Assembly (NCBI GenBank): GCA_030674155.1
Contig: CM060318.1
Span: 69,658,017-69,703,016 of the forward strand
Reading direction: 5' to 3'
Origin: Stramonita haemastoma
Taxonomy: Eukaryota > Mollusca > Gastropoda > Neogastropoda > Muricidae
DNA length: 45,000 bases
A program made the translations under genes and the position numbers. Positions 10,701 to 34,938 of the stretch are shown here, one piece after another. Every line of letters starts with the position of its first letter. Position 1 is the first letter of the stretch. The notes beneath the pieces are model-generated. The model searched no databases. It saw nothing but the letters and a program-made list of their open reading frames with translations, and was not told the origin of the DNA.

Positions 10701-10859
10701 AGTTGACCACCTCTTCATTCAGTGGGGTTTTAATGTGTGTGCAGCTGCGTGCATTCTCACAGAATTTCCGCCTCCCGCACATCTAGGCCTTTACTTGCCA
10801 GTAAAACATTACATTTCTGCGCGGCCCTCTCGGCATCCGTTGAAAATTTAACAACAGAC

Positions 10860-11035
10860 ATGCGTGTGTGTGACTGCAGGGGAAGGGGGGGGGGTCAACA
10901 TGGGTTTGGGTAAGCAGTGCGCGTGCGTGTGCGTGTGTGTGTGTGCTCGTACATGAATGCTTGAATATATGTATGTGTGTGCTCATAAAATATTAATGTG
11001 AGAATGCTCGAACGTGTGTGTGCGCGCACATGCCA
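10860..11035. repeat. Degenerate GT/GC alternating tract
   Basis: Interrupted purine-pyrimidine alternation (GCGTGCGTGTGCGTGTGTGT and similar) with a short G run near 10885-10893. Confidence 0.75.
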
Positions 11036-11260
11036 TGCTTGTATATAATAAAATTTTATTTTCCAGAAGGTGCATTGAACAAGCAACACATGGGCTTTAT
11101 CATATAGCCAAGAACTAAAAGATAATTAAATAACACAGAGCAAGAAAGAAAGCAACATATGCATAACAAAAAGAAACAGAAAAAGATTGATAGAACAATG
11201 CACATAAGCAATGTAGTATGCATGTTTTTTTTTATGAACAAGTAAGTGGACGTATGCCAT

Positions 11261-11320
11261 GTGTGTTGTGTGTGTGTGTGTGTGTGTGGTGTGTGTGTGG
11301 TGTGGTGGGGGGGGGGGGGG
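11261..11320. repeat. (GT)n followed by poly-G
   Basis: An interrupted GT tract ends in a run of 14 G (11307-11320) that abuts a 5'-truncated SINE. Confidence 0.95.
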
Positions 11321-11590
11321 TCACCTGAAGTTAACATCAGTGCTGACTCTACTCTCCCCAAAAAGTCTTTCGGATGAGATTAAACCGAGGTCCCGTGTGC
11401 GAACGCACGCAGAGCATCTTGTGCACACGTTAAATCCTGTTCCGCTTTTCGTAAGAGTAGGCCATTGTGTGCCGGTGGGAACAGATGACAATATTTACAA
11501 AACTGCATACACATGGGGACTGGATAAAAAAAAAAGCACATGAGTGCTTATTCCATTATCCTCGATATAAAAGAAGACTAATAAATTATA
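11321..11590 (+). repeat. SINE-A, 5'-truncated, short 3' module
   Basis: The body starts at GTTAACATCAGTGCTGACTC and runs through 'GGTCCCGTGTGCGAACGCAC', 'GTGCCGGTGGGAACAGATGA' and the tail 'AGTGCTTATTCCATTATCCT'. The tRNA-like head is missing, replaced by the GT/G tract. Confidence 0.88.
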
Positions 11591-11701
11591 TTCATTGTGT
11601 ATGCATAATTGTGAGTTCATTCACCATTGTATGTAGGTCAGTCATGTGTGTGGTATTGTGACAGTGTTTGTGTGATTCTATGAGTGTGACATGCATGTTT
11701 G

Positions 11702-12198
<497 letters not shown>

Positions 12199-12217
12199 CG
12201 CACGCGCGGCGCGCGCG

Positions 12218-12301
<84 letters not shown>
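12199..12301. repeat. (CG)n-(CA)n alternating tract
   Basis: A CG-alternating block (12199-12226) runs directly into (CA)37. Both are strong left-handed (Z) DNA formers. Confidence 0.95.
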
Positions 12302-12302
<1 letters not shown>

Positions 12303-12375
12303 CACTATCTCTTCAATCTGGTTTAGTTAAAACACATTCTAACATTGCGATAGAAATAAATCACCTAATACATTG

Positions 12376-12935
12376 TCTTTAACTTTGAGGGGAACAGATG
12401 TGATATTTTGTTGGGTCCCCTCTCATCGCGGATTGTATTATAATGAGTGGGCTGACCGAGCCGCTTAAAGGGGCGCAAAACATGAGGAAGGATCTATTGA
12501 ATTGATTTATCCACTTTCAATTTATGAGACTTACAATTTATTGAAAAAGGAATCAAAGAATGAAATGAAGTTATTGGATAAAGACCTTGGTAACATTTCT
12601 GATAAACGTGTTATACAGACTTGTAACCTAAAACATATAGCTTCAAAATTTCCCTATTATAGCATGGCAAAGTTCAGGCAAATTACTGCACTTCTTTATC
12701 GATTAAAGTTAAATGCGTTAAAAACAAAATTTGTAACAGGAGTTAAATGCTGTTGCGCCGAAAAACTTTCAAGTGTTCATTTAAGTTTTGAATGCCAAAC
12801 TTTAAAATAATTTTTGCCTGATATTTCTGATCGTTCGTTAGAAAATGTTTTCAATGACTTTTTATTAATGTTCAGCATTTGTGAATATTTGCTTCGAAGT
12901 CCAGTTGCTCATTTGCTTTAGGTTTAAAGTTAGTG
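12376..12935 (+). pseudogene. 3' remnant of an RNase H-bearing LINE retrotransposon
   Basis: In a single plus frame the sequence reads 'DVIFCWVPSHRGLYYNEWAD' then RAA*RGAKH, the typical WVPSH-G...NE-AD-AA ending of a retrotransposon RNase H domain. It continues into a lineage-specific C-terminus that closes at TAG 12919-12921. In-frame stops at AA*RGA (about 12463-12465) and LK*F (12808-12810) make it a dead copy. The 5' part (endonuclease, reverse transcriptase) is absent. The clade was not determined. Confidence 0.75.
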
Positions 12936-12977
12936 TTTTTCTTGTTCAAATGTCACTTTGTTTTTACCTATGATAAC

Positions 12978-12979
<2 letters not shown>

Positions 12980-13057
<78 letters not shown>

Positions 13058-13131
13058 TCCCCCTCCCCCCCCCCCCCCCCCCCCCTTCCCGTCTAATATC
13101 ACAACTTGTGAAAAGACGTTAAATGAATTTG

Positions 13132-13140
<9 letters not shown>
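12980..13140 (+). repeat. (CA)n, poly-C and LINE-type 3' end module, copy 1
   Basis: (CA)n with one break (12980-13056), then poly-C (about 13068-13085), then 'CCGTCTAATATCACAACTTG' ... AAAGACGTTAAATG, then (AC)n. The C-run/TCTAATATCAC/AGACGTTAAA order recurs at 13430-13500 and 42080-42145. Confidence 0.8.
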
Positions 13141-13207
<67 letters not shown>

Positions 13208-13218
13208 TGCACACCCTA

Positions 13219-13284
<66 letters not shown>
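13133..13284. repeat. Two (AC)n tracts
   Basis: About 13133-13204 and 13221-13284, separated by a 16-base spacer. Confidence 0.97.
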
Positions 13285-13288
<4 letters not shown>

Positions 13289-13492
13289 CGCATTCGAGCT
13301 TAGGCCTACCCAAATTTATCTTTTTTCCTTTGCCTTCTTCTGTATGTGCAGTTCAATGACTTTCTCATGGTTAGATGTTTTTTCCTTGTATCATTCATTC
13401 AACTTTACAAACAAATACACATATACTCACTCCTATCTCCTCCTCCCCTTGTCCAGTCTAAAATCACTTGTTAGTGGATAGACGTTAAAACG

Positions 13493-13500
<8 letters not shown>
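13285..13500 (+). repeat. LINE-type 3' end module, copy 2
   Basis: T-rich stretch ending 'GTCCAGTCTAAAATCACTTG' ... GGATAGACGTTAAAACG and then (AC)n at 13495-13568. Probably a severely 5'-truncated retroelement end. Confidence 0.55.

Positions 13501-13568
<68 letters not shown>
13495..13568. repeat. (CA)n microsatellite
   Basis: CA tract with one phase break, seeded directly after the AGACGTTAAA module. Confidence 0.97.
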
Positions 13569-13619
13569 CATGTAAGTAATCTATTTTTTGTACTTTTGTA
13601 TTTTGTACCACTTTATGTC

Positions 13620-13834
13620 ACAGCAGATTTCTCTGCGTGAAATTCGGGTTGCTCTCCCCGGGGAGAGCGCGTCGCCACATGTGCAGCGCCTACCCATTTT
13701 TTTTTCTTTTTCCTGCATACAACTGCATTTGTTTCCCTATCAGAGTGGCTGTTTTCTACAGAATTTTGCCAGGGACAACCCCCTTGTTGCCGTGGGTTCT
13801 TAAACGTGCGCTAAATAGTAATGTGTAACCCACG

Positions 13835-13865
<31 letters not shown>

Positions 13866-14008
13866 TAGCGCCCAGACCACCACTCAGGGTCTAATGGATG
13901 GGGGGAAAAGTTTTGGGTCCAAACGGGGTACGAACCCCGCACACTCCGACCCGGGCTTTTTGCTTTCTAGGCAAGGCGCGTTACCACCTAGACCACCGAT
14001 CCACCATT
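13620..14008 (-). repeat. SINE-B, full-length, tRNA-derived
   Basis: On the minus strand the head reads GGTGGTCTAGGTGGTAACGC (A-box-like) and GGGGTTCGTACCCC (B box). A conserved central domain follows: 'TTTCGGATGAGACAATAAAC', 'AAGAACCCACGGCAACAAGG', 'CAAAATTCTGTAG'. The tail is CAGAGAAATCTGCTGTGA. The central part resembles the highly conserved domains of known molluscan SINEs; the exact family was not checked. Confidence 0.85.
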
Positions 14009-14423
14009 CTAATCTTAGAATAGGCTATGTTTTGTTGGTTTGATTGTGTTAAAGTCCCAGCGGAGTTATCAGATTTGGGGACTACCATATATCATCACAA
14101 CTTTTTAGGTTTTGTATTTGTTTTGTTTTTATGCTTTGTTTATATAATTGTGTACCATCAGATTCAACTGCTGAAGCTTGCTGGCATAACTCAGTTTTAT
14201 ATTCTCCTTTGATGCACATATGCAAGAGCCTGACACTTTTTGTTACAAGATATCATTGTTCTCTTCGTAGTCCTAGTACTTTACTGCATGCGACTGTTAC
14301 GCAAATTCGTTTTATATCCAAGGGACACGCACATACACACACATCAACGCGGAGTTCTGTTATAAGCTACAGATAGCTGCGCTACATTTATTTCACATTT
14401 GAATTCCAGTGAAATATAATATA

Positions 14424-14426
<3 letters not shown>
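14009..14426. other. Spacer upstream of the receptor gene
   Basis: Nothing coding recognised. It may contain the receptor promoter or an untranslated exon, but no motif decides this. Confidence 0.4.

Positions 14427-14467
<41 letters not shown>
14427..14467. repeat. (AG)20 microsatellite
   Basis: Uninterrupted GA tract about 370 bases before the receptor start codon, so it lies in the promoter or 5' UTR region. Confidence 0.97.
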
Positions 14468-14470
<3 letters not shown>

Positions 14471-14835
14471 CTTGAGATGAAGTCGACGATTGTTGAGGTT
14501 AACCTCAGCCCTCACGATCACTAGGGTCATTGCCCCGGACAGTATCGGAAGAATATTACTCCGCTAAAGAACATACTATGTGAGAAAATGTTTCCTACTT
14601 GTTGGATGGTATTAGGATCAATTTATACACCATCAAATGAAACGCCCGTACTGTGTGACTTCGTGTGATGAAAATTGTATTTGCACTGATGATTTTTGCA
14701 ATTATGAATGAAAACTGTTGTGTTTTTTTAAGCGCGGAAGCATATCCTGTTGTACCTGGCGATCTACCTTTTCTTGGGGAATGTTTACGCCTGACTCTGT
14801 TTTCGACATTCAGGAATTATATCTGCAATCTTAAA

Positions 14836-26748
<11,913 letters not shown>

Positions 26749-28013
26749 TCACACCAGCCCCACAGTACAGATACAGACATGATGACACTTGTGACTCAGA
26801 AACTTCACACAGGAGTCTTCAGAGAATGTGCATGATGTAGGCCTGACTGCATCACTACCTACACTACATCCCAACTGATGGTGTACATGCTGTGCTGTCT
26901 GCAGTGGTGAGGGTCTCTGCTGGCTGGCGTTGAGACATGCCACTAGGACAAGGCATGGAAGAGGCCTTCACATGAGGCAGTATTTGCATTCAAAGGAGAT
27001 GGCAGCTGCTGTCTTGTCAACTGGGGTGGGGAGGGAGAATAGGGCTAGACATGTCAAATTGCCTGAGTGTGAGCTTGTGTGTGCATAAATGTATCAATTT
27101 GTAGACAGTGGAGTGCCAACCTGTGCATGTGTAATGTAAATTAATTTGTTTCTGTGGTTTACATTGAAATTGAAAGAAAGTGACTGAATCAGTTGATAAA
27201 TATCATGACAAAGGTAGTTGACTATATATATAGTACTCAGACTTCAAATACTCAGGCCAGACTGATGTACATGATGTAGTGACTGAAGTCACAGACAGAA
27301 TTTAAAGACAGAGATATTGTTTCGGATTTATTTCCTGGGTACTTAAACAGTGTGGCTCAAAAGTACCAGTGTTGTACAGGCCTCTGTAGATATTTATATC
27401 TGGAGCCAACAGGCATGCATGCAGACTTACTAAGTTGCAAAACCTGCTGGCTGATATTGTACATTTTTGTGTGAGTGAATGAGTTGATAAGAGATACGAT
27501 AAATTTGAGGGTGGCTAGGGCTTGAATCGGGAAATGCTAGTATGATTTGGAGGGGGGGGTGTATATTATTGTGTTGGATATCTAGCTGTGATAAATGTGT
27601 AAAGAAAAAAAAAAACCCACCATAAGCACAAGTATCTTCTCTCACTGCTGTGGGAATGGGGTGGTCTGTTTTATTCCTTTCTCGGCCTACACTTAACGGT
27701 TACTTCTGATTCTTTTCTTTCTTTCTTTTCAACCAAAGTTTTCAAAATATTCATAACTCTTTTGGTAGTTAGCATCATCACGCTAATGTTTTTTAAAAGA
27801 AAAAACTTGTGGCTGATAAAAATTGATGTTTGTTTTAGGTAAAAGTGACAAAAGTGGATTTAGTGAAGCATATGTGAGCGTTTTCTTCTTATCATACTTA
27901 AAACCAAGTAAACGTGTGTATATGCACACATTTGGGTTTATCAAAGACATGGCCATTTATAAACATACAAAATCAAGTATGGACACATTTTAATGCGTGC
28001 ACGAGCACATTAT

Positions 28014-28085
<72 letters not shown>

Positions 28086-28560
28086 AAACTCCCTCAGCCT
28101 GTCAGTTATTCATCTCTTCTTTACTTGATGTTCTGTCGTAGTCAGGAACCATAACATATATGACAGATTTTTTTCTGAATCTTAACATGTAGCACCATGC
28201 ACTCCGTGTTTAGGATGTTTATTAGGGTCTATTGGTCTGTTTTTGTCCTTAATAATTATTATGAAAATGTCAGCATGCCAGCATGCATTGTACTGCTGTT
28301 TCATTGCAAACTCCAAAAGATGTTGCTACTGTAAATCTCAGGATTGTTCACATTTCCTCGTTTGCATTTCAAACACCAGAAATTCACTATTCCCACCGTT
28401 CTGTATGTCATTGGGAGTCTGGAGTGTTCAGAAAAATGTTCCCTTTCTTTTTTTTTTTAGTTTTATTTTCTAAAAAGCTGTAGAAAGGTATAGATATGTT
28501 GGAGTATATGAAGTAGCACAGCTGTACTGGAATAAACATAGCTGACAAGCAGTCATACAT
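26749..28560 (+). other. TGFBR1: Receptor 3' UTR (minimum extent proposed)
   Basis: Non-coding sequence after the stop, T-rich. The first canonical AATAAA I see is at 28531-28536, giving one possible poly(A) site near 28550. It contains a (CA)n tract at 28017-28083. The UTR could run much further (see the T-rich stretch to about 41 kb). Confidence 0.45.
28017..28083. repeat. (CA)n microsatellite
   Basis: About 33 CA units in the likely 3' UTR. Confidence 0.97.
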
Positions 28561-28635
28561 ATACCCACTGGTGCATGCATGCATGCTTGCACATAGGCAA
28601 ACACAAACATTGGCATATGTCTGCTTTTTTGATAG

Positions 28636-29120
28636 AGTGTAAACATACAAATCCCTCGTGATATCTATCCTCCTATATGTATATGAATCATGGACTCTGA
28701 CAGCAGAGTTAGAGAGAAGAATCCAAGCATTCGAGAACAAGTGCCACAGAAGACTCCTCAAAATATCATACAAAGAACACAAGACCAATAACTATGTGAA
28801 AGAAGAAATCAAAAAGCGTGTGGGCCCCCAAGAGCCTTTGCTCTCCACCATAAAGAGGAGAAAGCTGATGTGGTTTGGTCACACCACAAGACACAACACC
28901 CCAGCAAAAACCATCTTGCAAGGAACAGTCGAGGGCAAGAGAAGAAGAGGCCGCCAAAAGAAATCATGGGTTGACAACATCAAAGACTGGACTGCCCAAC
29001 CCCTGCAACGCCTCCTACTAGCCACACAGGATCGTGAAGCATGGAAAAAGATCTCCGTTGCGTCTTCTCTCATGTCCCCCCTACGTCCTTTGGGACATGG
29101 GACTGAGTGAGTGAGTGAAA
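28636..29120 (+). mobile_element. 5'-truncated LINE, reverse-transcriptase C-terminus
   Basis: An open frame (codons from about 28643 to stop at 29108-29110) reads YKSLVISILLYVYESWTLTA, then ERRIQAFENKCHRRLLKISY, RRKLMWFGHTTRH and GKRRRGRQKKSW. This is the familiar C-terminal part of non-LTR 'endonuclease-reverse transcriptase' proteins. The usual YGCESW is YVYESW here. The frame is intact from the truncation point to a GTGAGTGAGTG 3' tail, so the copy looks fairly young but is dead on arrival. It is not part of the receptor gene. Confidence 0.88.
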
Positions 29121-29158
29121 CATAATGTAATTAATGCCAGCGAATGCTTAGGTATGCA

Positions 29159-29189
29159 CATACACACACACAACACCACACACACACAC

Positions 29190-29236
<47 letters not shown>
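29159..29236. repeat. (CA)n microsatellite with breaks
   Basis: CA tract 40 bases after the LINE tail. Confidence 0.96.
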
Positions 29237-29237
<1 letters not shown>

Positions 29238-29250
29238 GGGAAGTTTGCAT

Positions 29251-29310
29251 CCAGCATTGAAGATTTTGATGAAGAAAGTCTTGTCTTCCTTTCGGAGGCA
29301 GAGCAGCTAT
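29251..29310 (+). other. Exon-like segment, unassigned
   Basis: TTTGCATCCAG|C... to CTATG|GTAAGTGC. The middle frame encodes the acidic peptide IEDFDEESLVFLSEAEQL. The donor is strong and the upstream polypyrimidine tract is poor because of the CA repeat. No family recognised. Confidence 0.25.
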
Positions 29311-29319
29311 GGTAAGTGC

Positions 29320-31340
29320 TGCAATGTAGTTTACTGGCAAACTGTAGTTCTGTAGCCATGTAAAATGTAAGGAGCTGTTTTTTGGAAAAGTAGGAAAGAA
29401 AATCAAGGCGGTCATTTTTGGCTTTTGTTTGCTTTTTGTTTATTTTAAATTTTTCTTTTTCTAGAAAGGGAGTATTATATTAAGTACAAAGAGTGATATG
29501 CAATATCATGACCTCCCAAACAGTCTTTGAGTTATCCACTTATTCACCCTTCTCTCTGTGCAAAGGTTTGAACTTTTTTTGGTTTTGCTGCAGACATAAC
29601 TCTTGTGTAGCCACAATACTTGTTGGATGTGCAAGAAACTGTGTGACAGGTGAAATTAAAAAAAATTTACATTGGATTGCTGGCATAGTTAAAAATTTGT
29701 CTTTAAGCCCATTCCAGCTGATGACATAACCCCTGCCAAGATAATTTTCCATTGTATCCTACCTATAAACTATCTGAATATGAAAGGACAAACTTTTCAG
29801 GAGGGAAAGCAAAATTGGTCATACCACTTAGCATGGGCTACAAGAAAATATTCTGTCCTCTTCACTTGATTTCCCGCCTTTGATCCTAAGACGATCTTCT
29901 AAAGAATTTTCTTGTACCCCCCTCCCAACCAACTATCCCCCCCAATGATCCTGAATATCCTCTCTCATATCAGAACCCTGCATTACGTAATTGCTATGCT
30001 AATCATACGAACAATAGTATGGTCTCTCAGAACTGACCACATACAACAGACAGTTTACCTTCTCAAATGAAATTCACCCTTACACTGAAAAGTTACTGGC
30101 TATGGCTTCACATCTTTTGTCTTGGCAGCGCTAGGTTTCCTTGTATGGCTGTTCAATGTTCCTATATTATCATGATGATATTGCATTGTCAGTTATGTGC
30201 CGGCATTAATGTGAATGTAAGATCAAGTGAGTGCCTGAGTGTTTGTTGAATTTATTGAATACCTACAGTTTGCCAGACCAGCATGAGAGCTTTGATGTTT
30301 CCATTCTTTTTTCTTTTCTTTTCACAGGGATTGAGTCATTTGCACTGTCACAGCAAACAGTAATATTTATATGCACTGTATTGCTATTGTAATGTGATGC
30401 TTTGTTTAAAGTCTTTGACAACCACCTGGTATGAGTTGTGACTGTCAAAAAGAGACCTCAGATTTTGTCTTGTCCACATCAGTCAGTGGTGTGTTACCCT
30501 TTGTGCTTATTTGGTATTATCATTATTTAGATCATGGCCCACATGCTTGATATCATTGAGTGTTTTCTGTGCTCTTTACATTCATTTGACTGTTTGGGGG
30601 TTATTTTGAAAAGAGCTTTGTACTCCTTGTCCACCTCAGTGAATAGTGTCTCTCTATAGTCTGCTATGGTTTAGGGATTTATGGTAAAGTTACTGTTTTG
30701 TGATTAATTTTATCTTCATTTTGACTGTTTACTTTCACTTTAGTTGAATTATTATTTTGTACTTTAGAATTGTCTTGATTTAGTAACCCTAGTCTTTTAT
30801 ACATTAGTTACTGTCATGTTGCAGATTAGCATTTCATCTCTATATCAATGTTACCTTTCTTATTAGGTAAAGCTCATAATGTCCAGTGCACTTAATTTGT
30901 GACTGTCAAAAAATGGGTTTAGAGTTAGATTGTTGCAAAAAATAGGCTTAAAGTCTTAAAGTTAGACTGTTGAATATTAATCACTTGATTTATAAAATCT
31001 CATTCAAAATTTTGCATTCAAATTTTTTTATTTTCTTATTTTGCCGCTGAGATAACTTCCCCTCCCCTCCCCCTTATTCAGTAAAGCTGTTTTTATGTTT
31101 AACATATTAGGGAGAAGTCCACTTTCACTGTCAAGAGAAATTTGTAATAAAGAATAACCTCCACTCATGTATGCTCATGCTATCTAGGGCTCAAATTGAC
31201 CTTTCTAAAACTAGTCGTATGTACTCTGGGAGCTGTTTGTGGAATGTTATAGATAAATTTAATATCAGTGATGGTCTCAGCCTTTTAAAACTTAAGTATC
31301 ACTTGCACATACTAGGTGATTTAGTTAATTATATACCATA
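29320..31340. other. T-rich non-coding stretch
   Basis: No exon, SINE or LINE recognised. The plus strand is T-rich, as in the receptor introns and UTR. Confidence 0.45.
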
Positions 31341-31346
31341 GAGATA

Positions 31347-31349
<3 letters not shown>

Positions 31350-31412
<63 letters not shown>

Positions 31413-31450
31413 ATATATTTATGTATGCATGTGTGTATGTCATTATATTA

Positions 31451-31504
<54 letters not shown>
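31350..31504. repeat. Two (GT)n tracts
   Basis: 31350-31409 and 31453-31504, separated by an AT-rich 43-base spacer. Confidence 0.97.
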
Positions 31505-31506
<2 letters not shown>

Positions 31507-31766
31507 ACAATTGAATAAGATGACCACCCTGATATAGCCTATGCTATTTTGTGTAGTACTAGAACTTAATGCCCTGTTTTTATTATTTGTTTTGTTTTTA
31601 TTAAATTCTTTATCATTCAGTATAATTAGACTACTTTTATTTATTATTTTGTTTTATAAATAATAGATCTCATTTTGTTTTTTTAAACTCTCCATCAATT
31701 TTTTCCTTTAAAAAGAAAATCCCCTTTTCTATTTCTTCAGTTTTCTGTCAGTGCATTTGTAATTCC

Positions 31767-31786
31767 CCCCCCCCCCCCCCCCCCCC
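31767..31786. repeat. Poly-C run
   Basis: About 20 consecutive C bases in T-rich surroundings. Confidence 0.95.
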
Positions 31787-32664
31787 AAACATAACTAAGC
31801 AAAATGGTGTATGGTAGTTTTTTCTTTCATTTATTCTTTTTCCCCCCTTTTTTTCATTTTAAGACCAATCTTATACTCTTTGCTATTTGATTAAATAGAA
31901 TTTTGTTTTTGAAAGTTGATTGTAATTTTTTCCCCATCCTTTATTACAAGATTAATCTGGTATTACTTGCTACTACTTGATTATTTGTGTTCCCTGAGGG
32001 CTGAATGAAAAATAAGCTATTGTTCATGCTTGTACTTTCCTGCAGTAGAAATCTTTTTGTTTATTCGTTTCTTCAGCTGAGAAGACAGTCTATTCTATGT
32101 ACTCTGCCTGTACATTGAAACATTTCGCACTTTCCTTGTACATGTATGTATTATATGCTTGTATATGGTTGTATGTAAATGTCGTGAATTGTTGTGTTAA
32201 ATACAGTGATGATGTACATATTGTATATTTTTTTGTTTTGTTTGGGTTTTGTTTCTGTTGGTTTTTTTTAAAGATATGTTGTCAGGACTGCCTTTGTTCT
32301 TATTTTCTGATGTATATATTTTGAAAATGCTGGTTCTGCATGTTAACATTGTTGATTTGGAAACCACTGTTTCTTTGTTTTGTTCTCCTAGTTATCATTG
32401 AATGGAGGATAGCCTAGAGGTATGTCCACAGTAAGTTATGTTTTGCATGAAACTTTTTTTCTGTTTGAGGGCTGTAAGGTTTTCTTTTTCTCCCCTTTAG
32501 TTCAAGTTTGAGAAGTGATAGTTACTTTGATCTTTTTTTTATGATTGTATTACAGTGAATCATTGATGGTATTCAAAGCAGCAGCTCTCTTCTTTCAACA
32601 AATGTACTATGCTGCAGCTAGCGAAGTTGATTATTTTTCATCTTGCTAGTTTTTGAATTCTATC

Positions 32665-32900
32665 AGTCATCAATGGTTCAGCAGTAAGCCACCTTTTGAA
32701 AAACAAAAGATTGCTGGTTTGATTTTTGTCTGAAGCCAGACCACCCTCATCAGTTTTTAGTGACTGATGCTAGTCCGTTGGATGCAAGAAGGCAACTAGG
32801 GTCCCCACAGGAATAGGAGTGCTGTCCTTGTCAAAATTATAGAAAAAAGCCACCTTGAAGGGAAACATACAGGATGGCAGGAATGAAATTCTTTTTGATA
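32665..32900 (+). repeat. SINE-B, old decayed copy
   Basis: The head retains TGGTTCAGCAGTAAG and a B-box-like GGTTTGATTTTTG. The central domain is recognisable from GTGCTGTCCTTGTCAAAATT and AAAGCCACCTTGAAGGGAAA, aligning with the copy at 13620. Confidence 0.65.
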
Positions 32901-32905
32901 TAACA

Positions 32906-34390
32906 TTTGTGGCTTTGTATTTTGATGACTTGCTGCTGTTGAAAGAGAGCAACCAAATTTTTACTTGAAAAAGATTTACCATGGCTGTAATTGGTGCACA
33001 GTGCAGTGCAACACCATACAACAGTACAACACAATTCAAAATAAATCCCAGTTCCCACAAAGTGGATTTCTGTCTTTGTTTTGGAGGGGGGACTATGATT
33101 TCTATCCTGAACAGCATTCTATCATAAACTGGTTTTTTTTTTTTTTTTTTACCTCAGGAGATAAAACATAAACCATGACTAAGCAGTAGTATGGTCACGC
33201 GCATGGTCAAAACTATGATCACAATAAAATAAATATTTCGATAAGTGTTTAGTCTGTGTAATTCATAAGTTTTGCATGACAAGCCCTGTGGAGCTTCCTT
33301 TTTAACATCATGTTTTGTTAAGATATTATTCAATCAGTGATTTGTTGTAAGGAACTGTCGCTGTGAAAATGTTCATTTACACCCTTTTTGGTCTACAGTA
33401 GAAGGTTATTTGTAAAAATCATCATTTATACATACTCCAAGCAGCAACATTTAAATTATTTATTATTGTTACTGTCTTAAAGGTCTGAGTTTGCCTTAAT
33501 GTTCTTGAAAAATTAGATCAGTTACATGAAATATTGTAGAATAGGTGGAAAGCAGCAGGGATTGATACCAAAGACAATGCATTGTTTGTGCATCCATTTG
33601 TATGCATTTTGTCACCATCTATGCGTTGATGATGCAATCTTTTTCATTTTCAGTGGCTGTTCAATTATTTTTATGTAATTATGGAACGTGACTGGACTTT
33701 GCCTTAGGGTTATTTAAGTTACCTGTGATTGTCTCTAGAAGATGTCACATTGTATATGAGGATTATTGTGTTTGCTTAGGTGTAGTAATATGATTTTAAG
33801 GATTACACATTGACATGAACAGTGATGGAAGTCAACAGTGTCCTAATGGCTACTCTCAAATAAGTGAAAATGTACTGGCCTACTACTTCCTCTACTGCTG
33901 GCTCTATCTCAGTGTTTAAACCTGGTGAAGACAGAATGTGAAACTGAAAAAAAAAAGGAATAAGATATATGCAGTTTGGTCTGTTGTTCTCTCCCCCCAT
34001 AGTATAAACTTCTCAGTAATTTTATACTTTTAAAAGTATGTATTTTCTTCTTGTTTGCTCTCTGAAGGAGAATTAGATTGCATCAAAAGCACTTTTCATC
34101 CTTTGTGGCTTAGTAAGGTTTGCCCGTAGACAATATCAACAGCAGAGAAATCTCTCCAGCAGTATAAGAAGTGGTTCTTTTTTATGGACGGGGAATAACC
34201 TCTACTGCACTTATATCTTCATGTCTCTTTGGAATAAGAAGTGAGGAACAGGTTTTACTAATACTTCATACAGTCTTGATCATTTTTTTATGAAAATGAT
34301 AAGAGTTAACCACTTATGAATCAAGGCAAAACAAGTGAAAGGAAATTGTCTATAAATCTCTCTCTGCTCTCTGCATTTCCTTACCAGGTA
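32906..34390. other. T-rich non-coding stretch
   Basis: Poly-T at about 33132-33150 and AATAAA strings near 33225; no coding segment recognised. Confidence 0.45.
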
Positions 34391-34394
34391 GGGT

Positions 34395-34705
34395 GTATAG
34401 TGGTTGTAGTGCCAGGAGGTTTGCCTGCTGGCTACAGCCAACATTCTAGAGCAGCACATTTCATTGTAAGGTTCATGCTTGGTATTTTCATGTCTCCAGA
34501 GCCCACCAAACCTGACATGAATTACAGGATCCTAAATGTGCTTTGTTATTTTGTATGTGTATATACATGAAGGAAATTAAGGCACTGGTGGGTCTGCAAT
34601 TTTAGTTGACCCTGGAGATCATAAAAATCCCTTCCCATAATTCACCAGATGCTGCCAAGATTCTAACCCAGGGGATTGGACTCAGATGATCTTAACCACT
34701 TTCTA
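34395..34705 (-). repeat. SINE-C, decayed
   Basis: On minus: head GTGGTTAAGATCATCTGAGT, B box GGGTTAGAATCTTGG, then TTTTTATGATCTCCAGGGTC, GCAGACCCACCAGTGCCTTA and GGATCCTGTAATTCATGTCA. This order resembles a SINE family common in gastropod genomes (from memory, not searched). Confidence 0.65.
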
Positions 34706-34784
34706 TAGTGTTTGTTGTCAGATAAATGATTCTTGAAAAAAAAATTTCTTTTCCAAAATATTACATCCATGTTTATTCTTTCCC

Positions 34785-34938
34785 TCTCACACACACACTT
34801 GCATTTATGTGCTCGCACGCACGCACACACACACACACACACAACACACACACACACACACACACACCACACACACACAACACACCACACACACCACACA
34901 CACAACACTCACTCACTCACACTCACTCTCACACACAT
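34785..34938. repeat. Interrupted (CA)n / (CACT)n tract
   Basis: CA tract with several ACCAC and ACAAC breaks, ending in CACT repeats. Confidence 0.95.
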
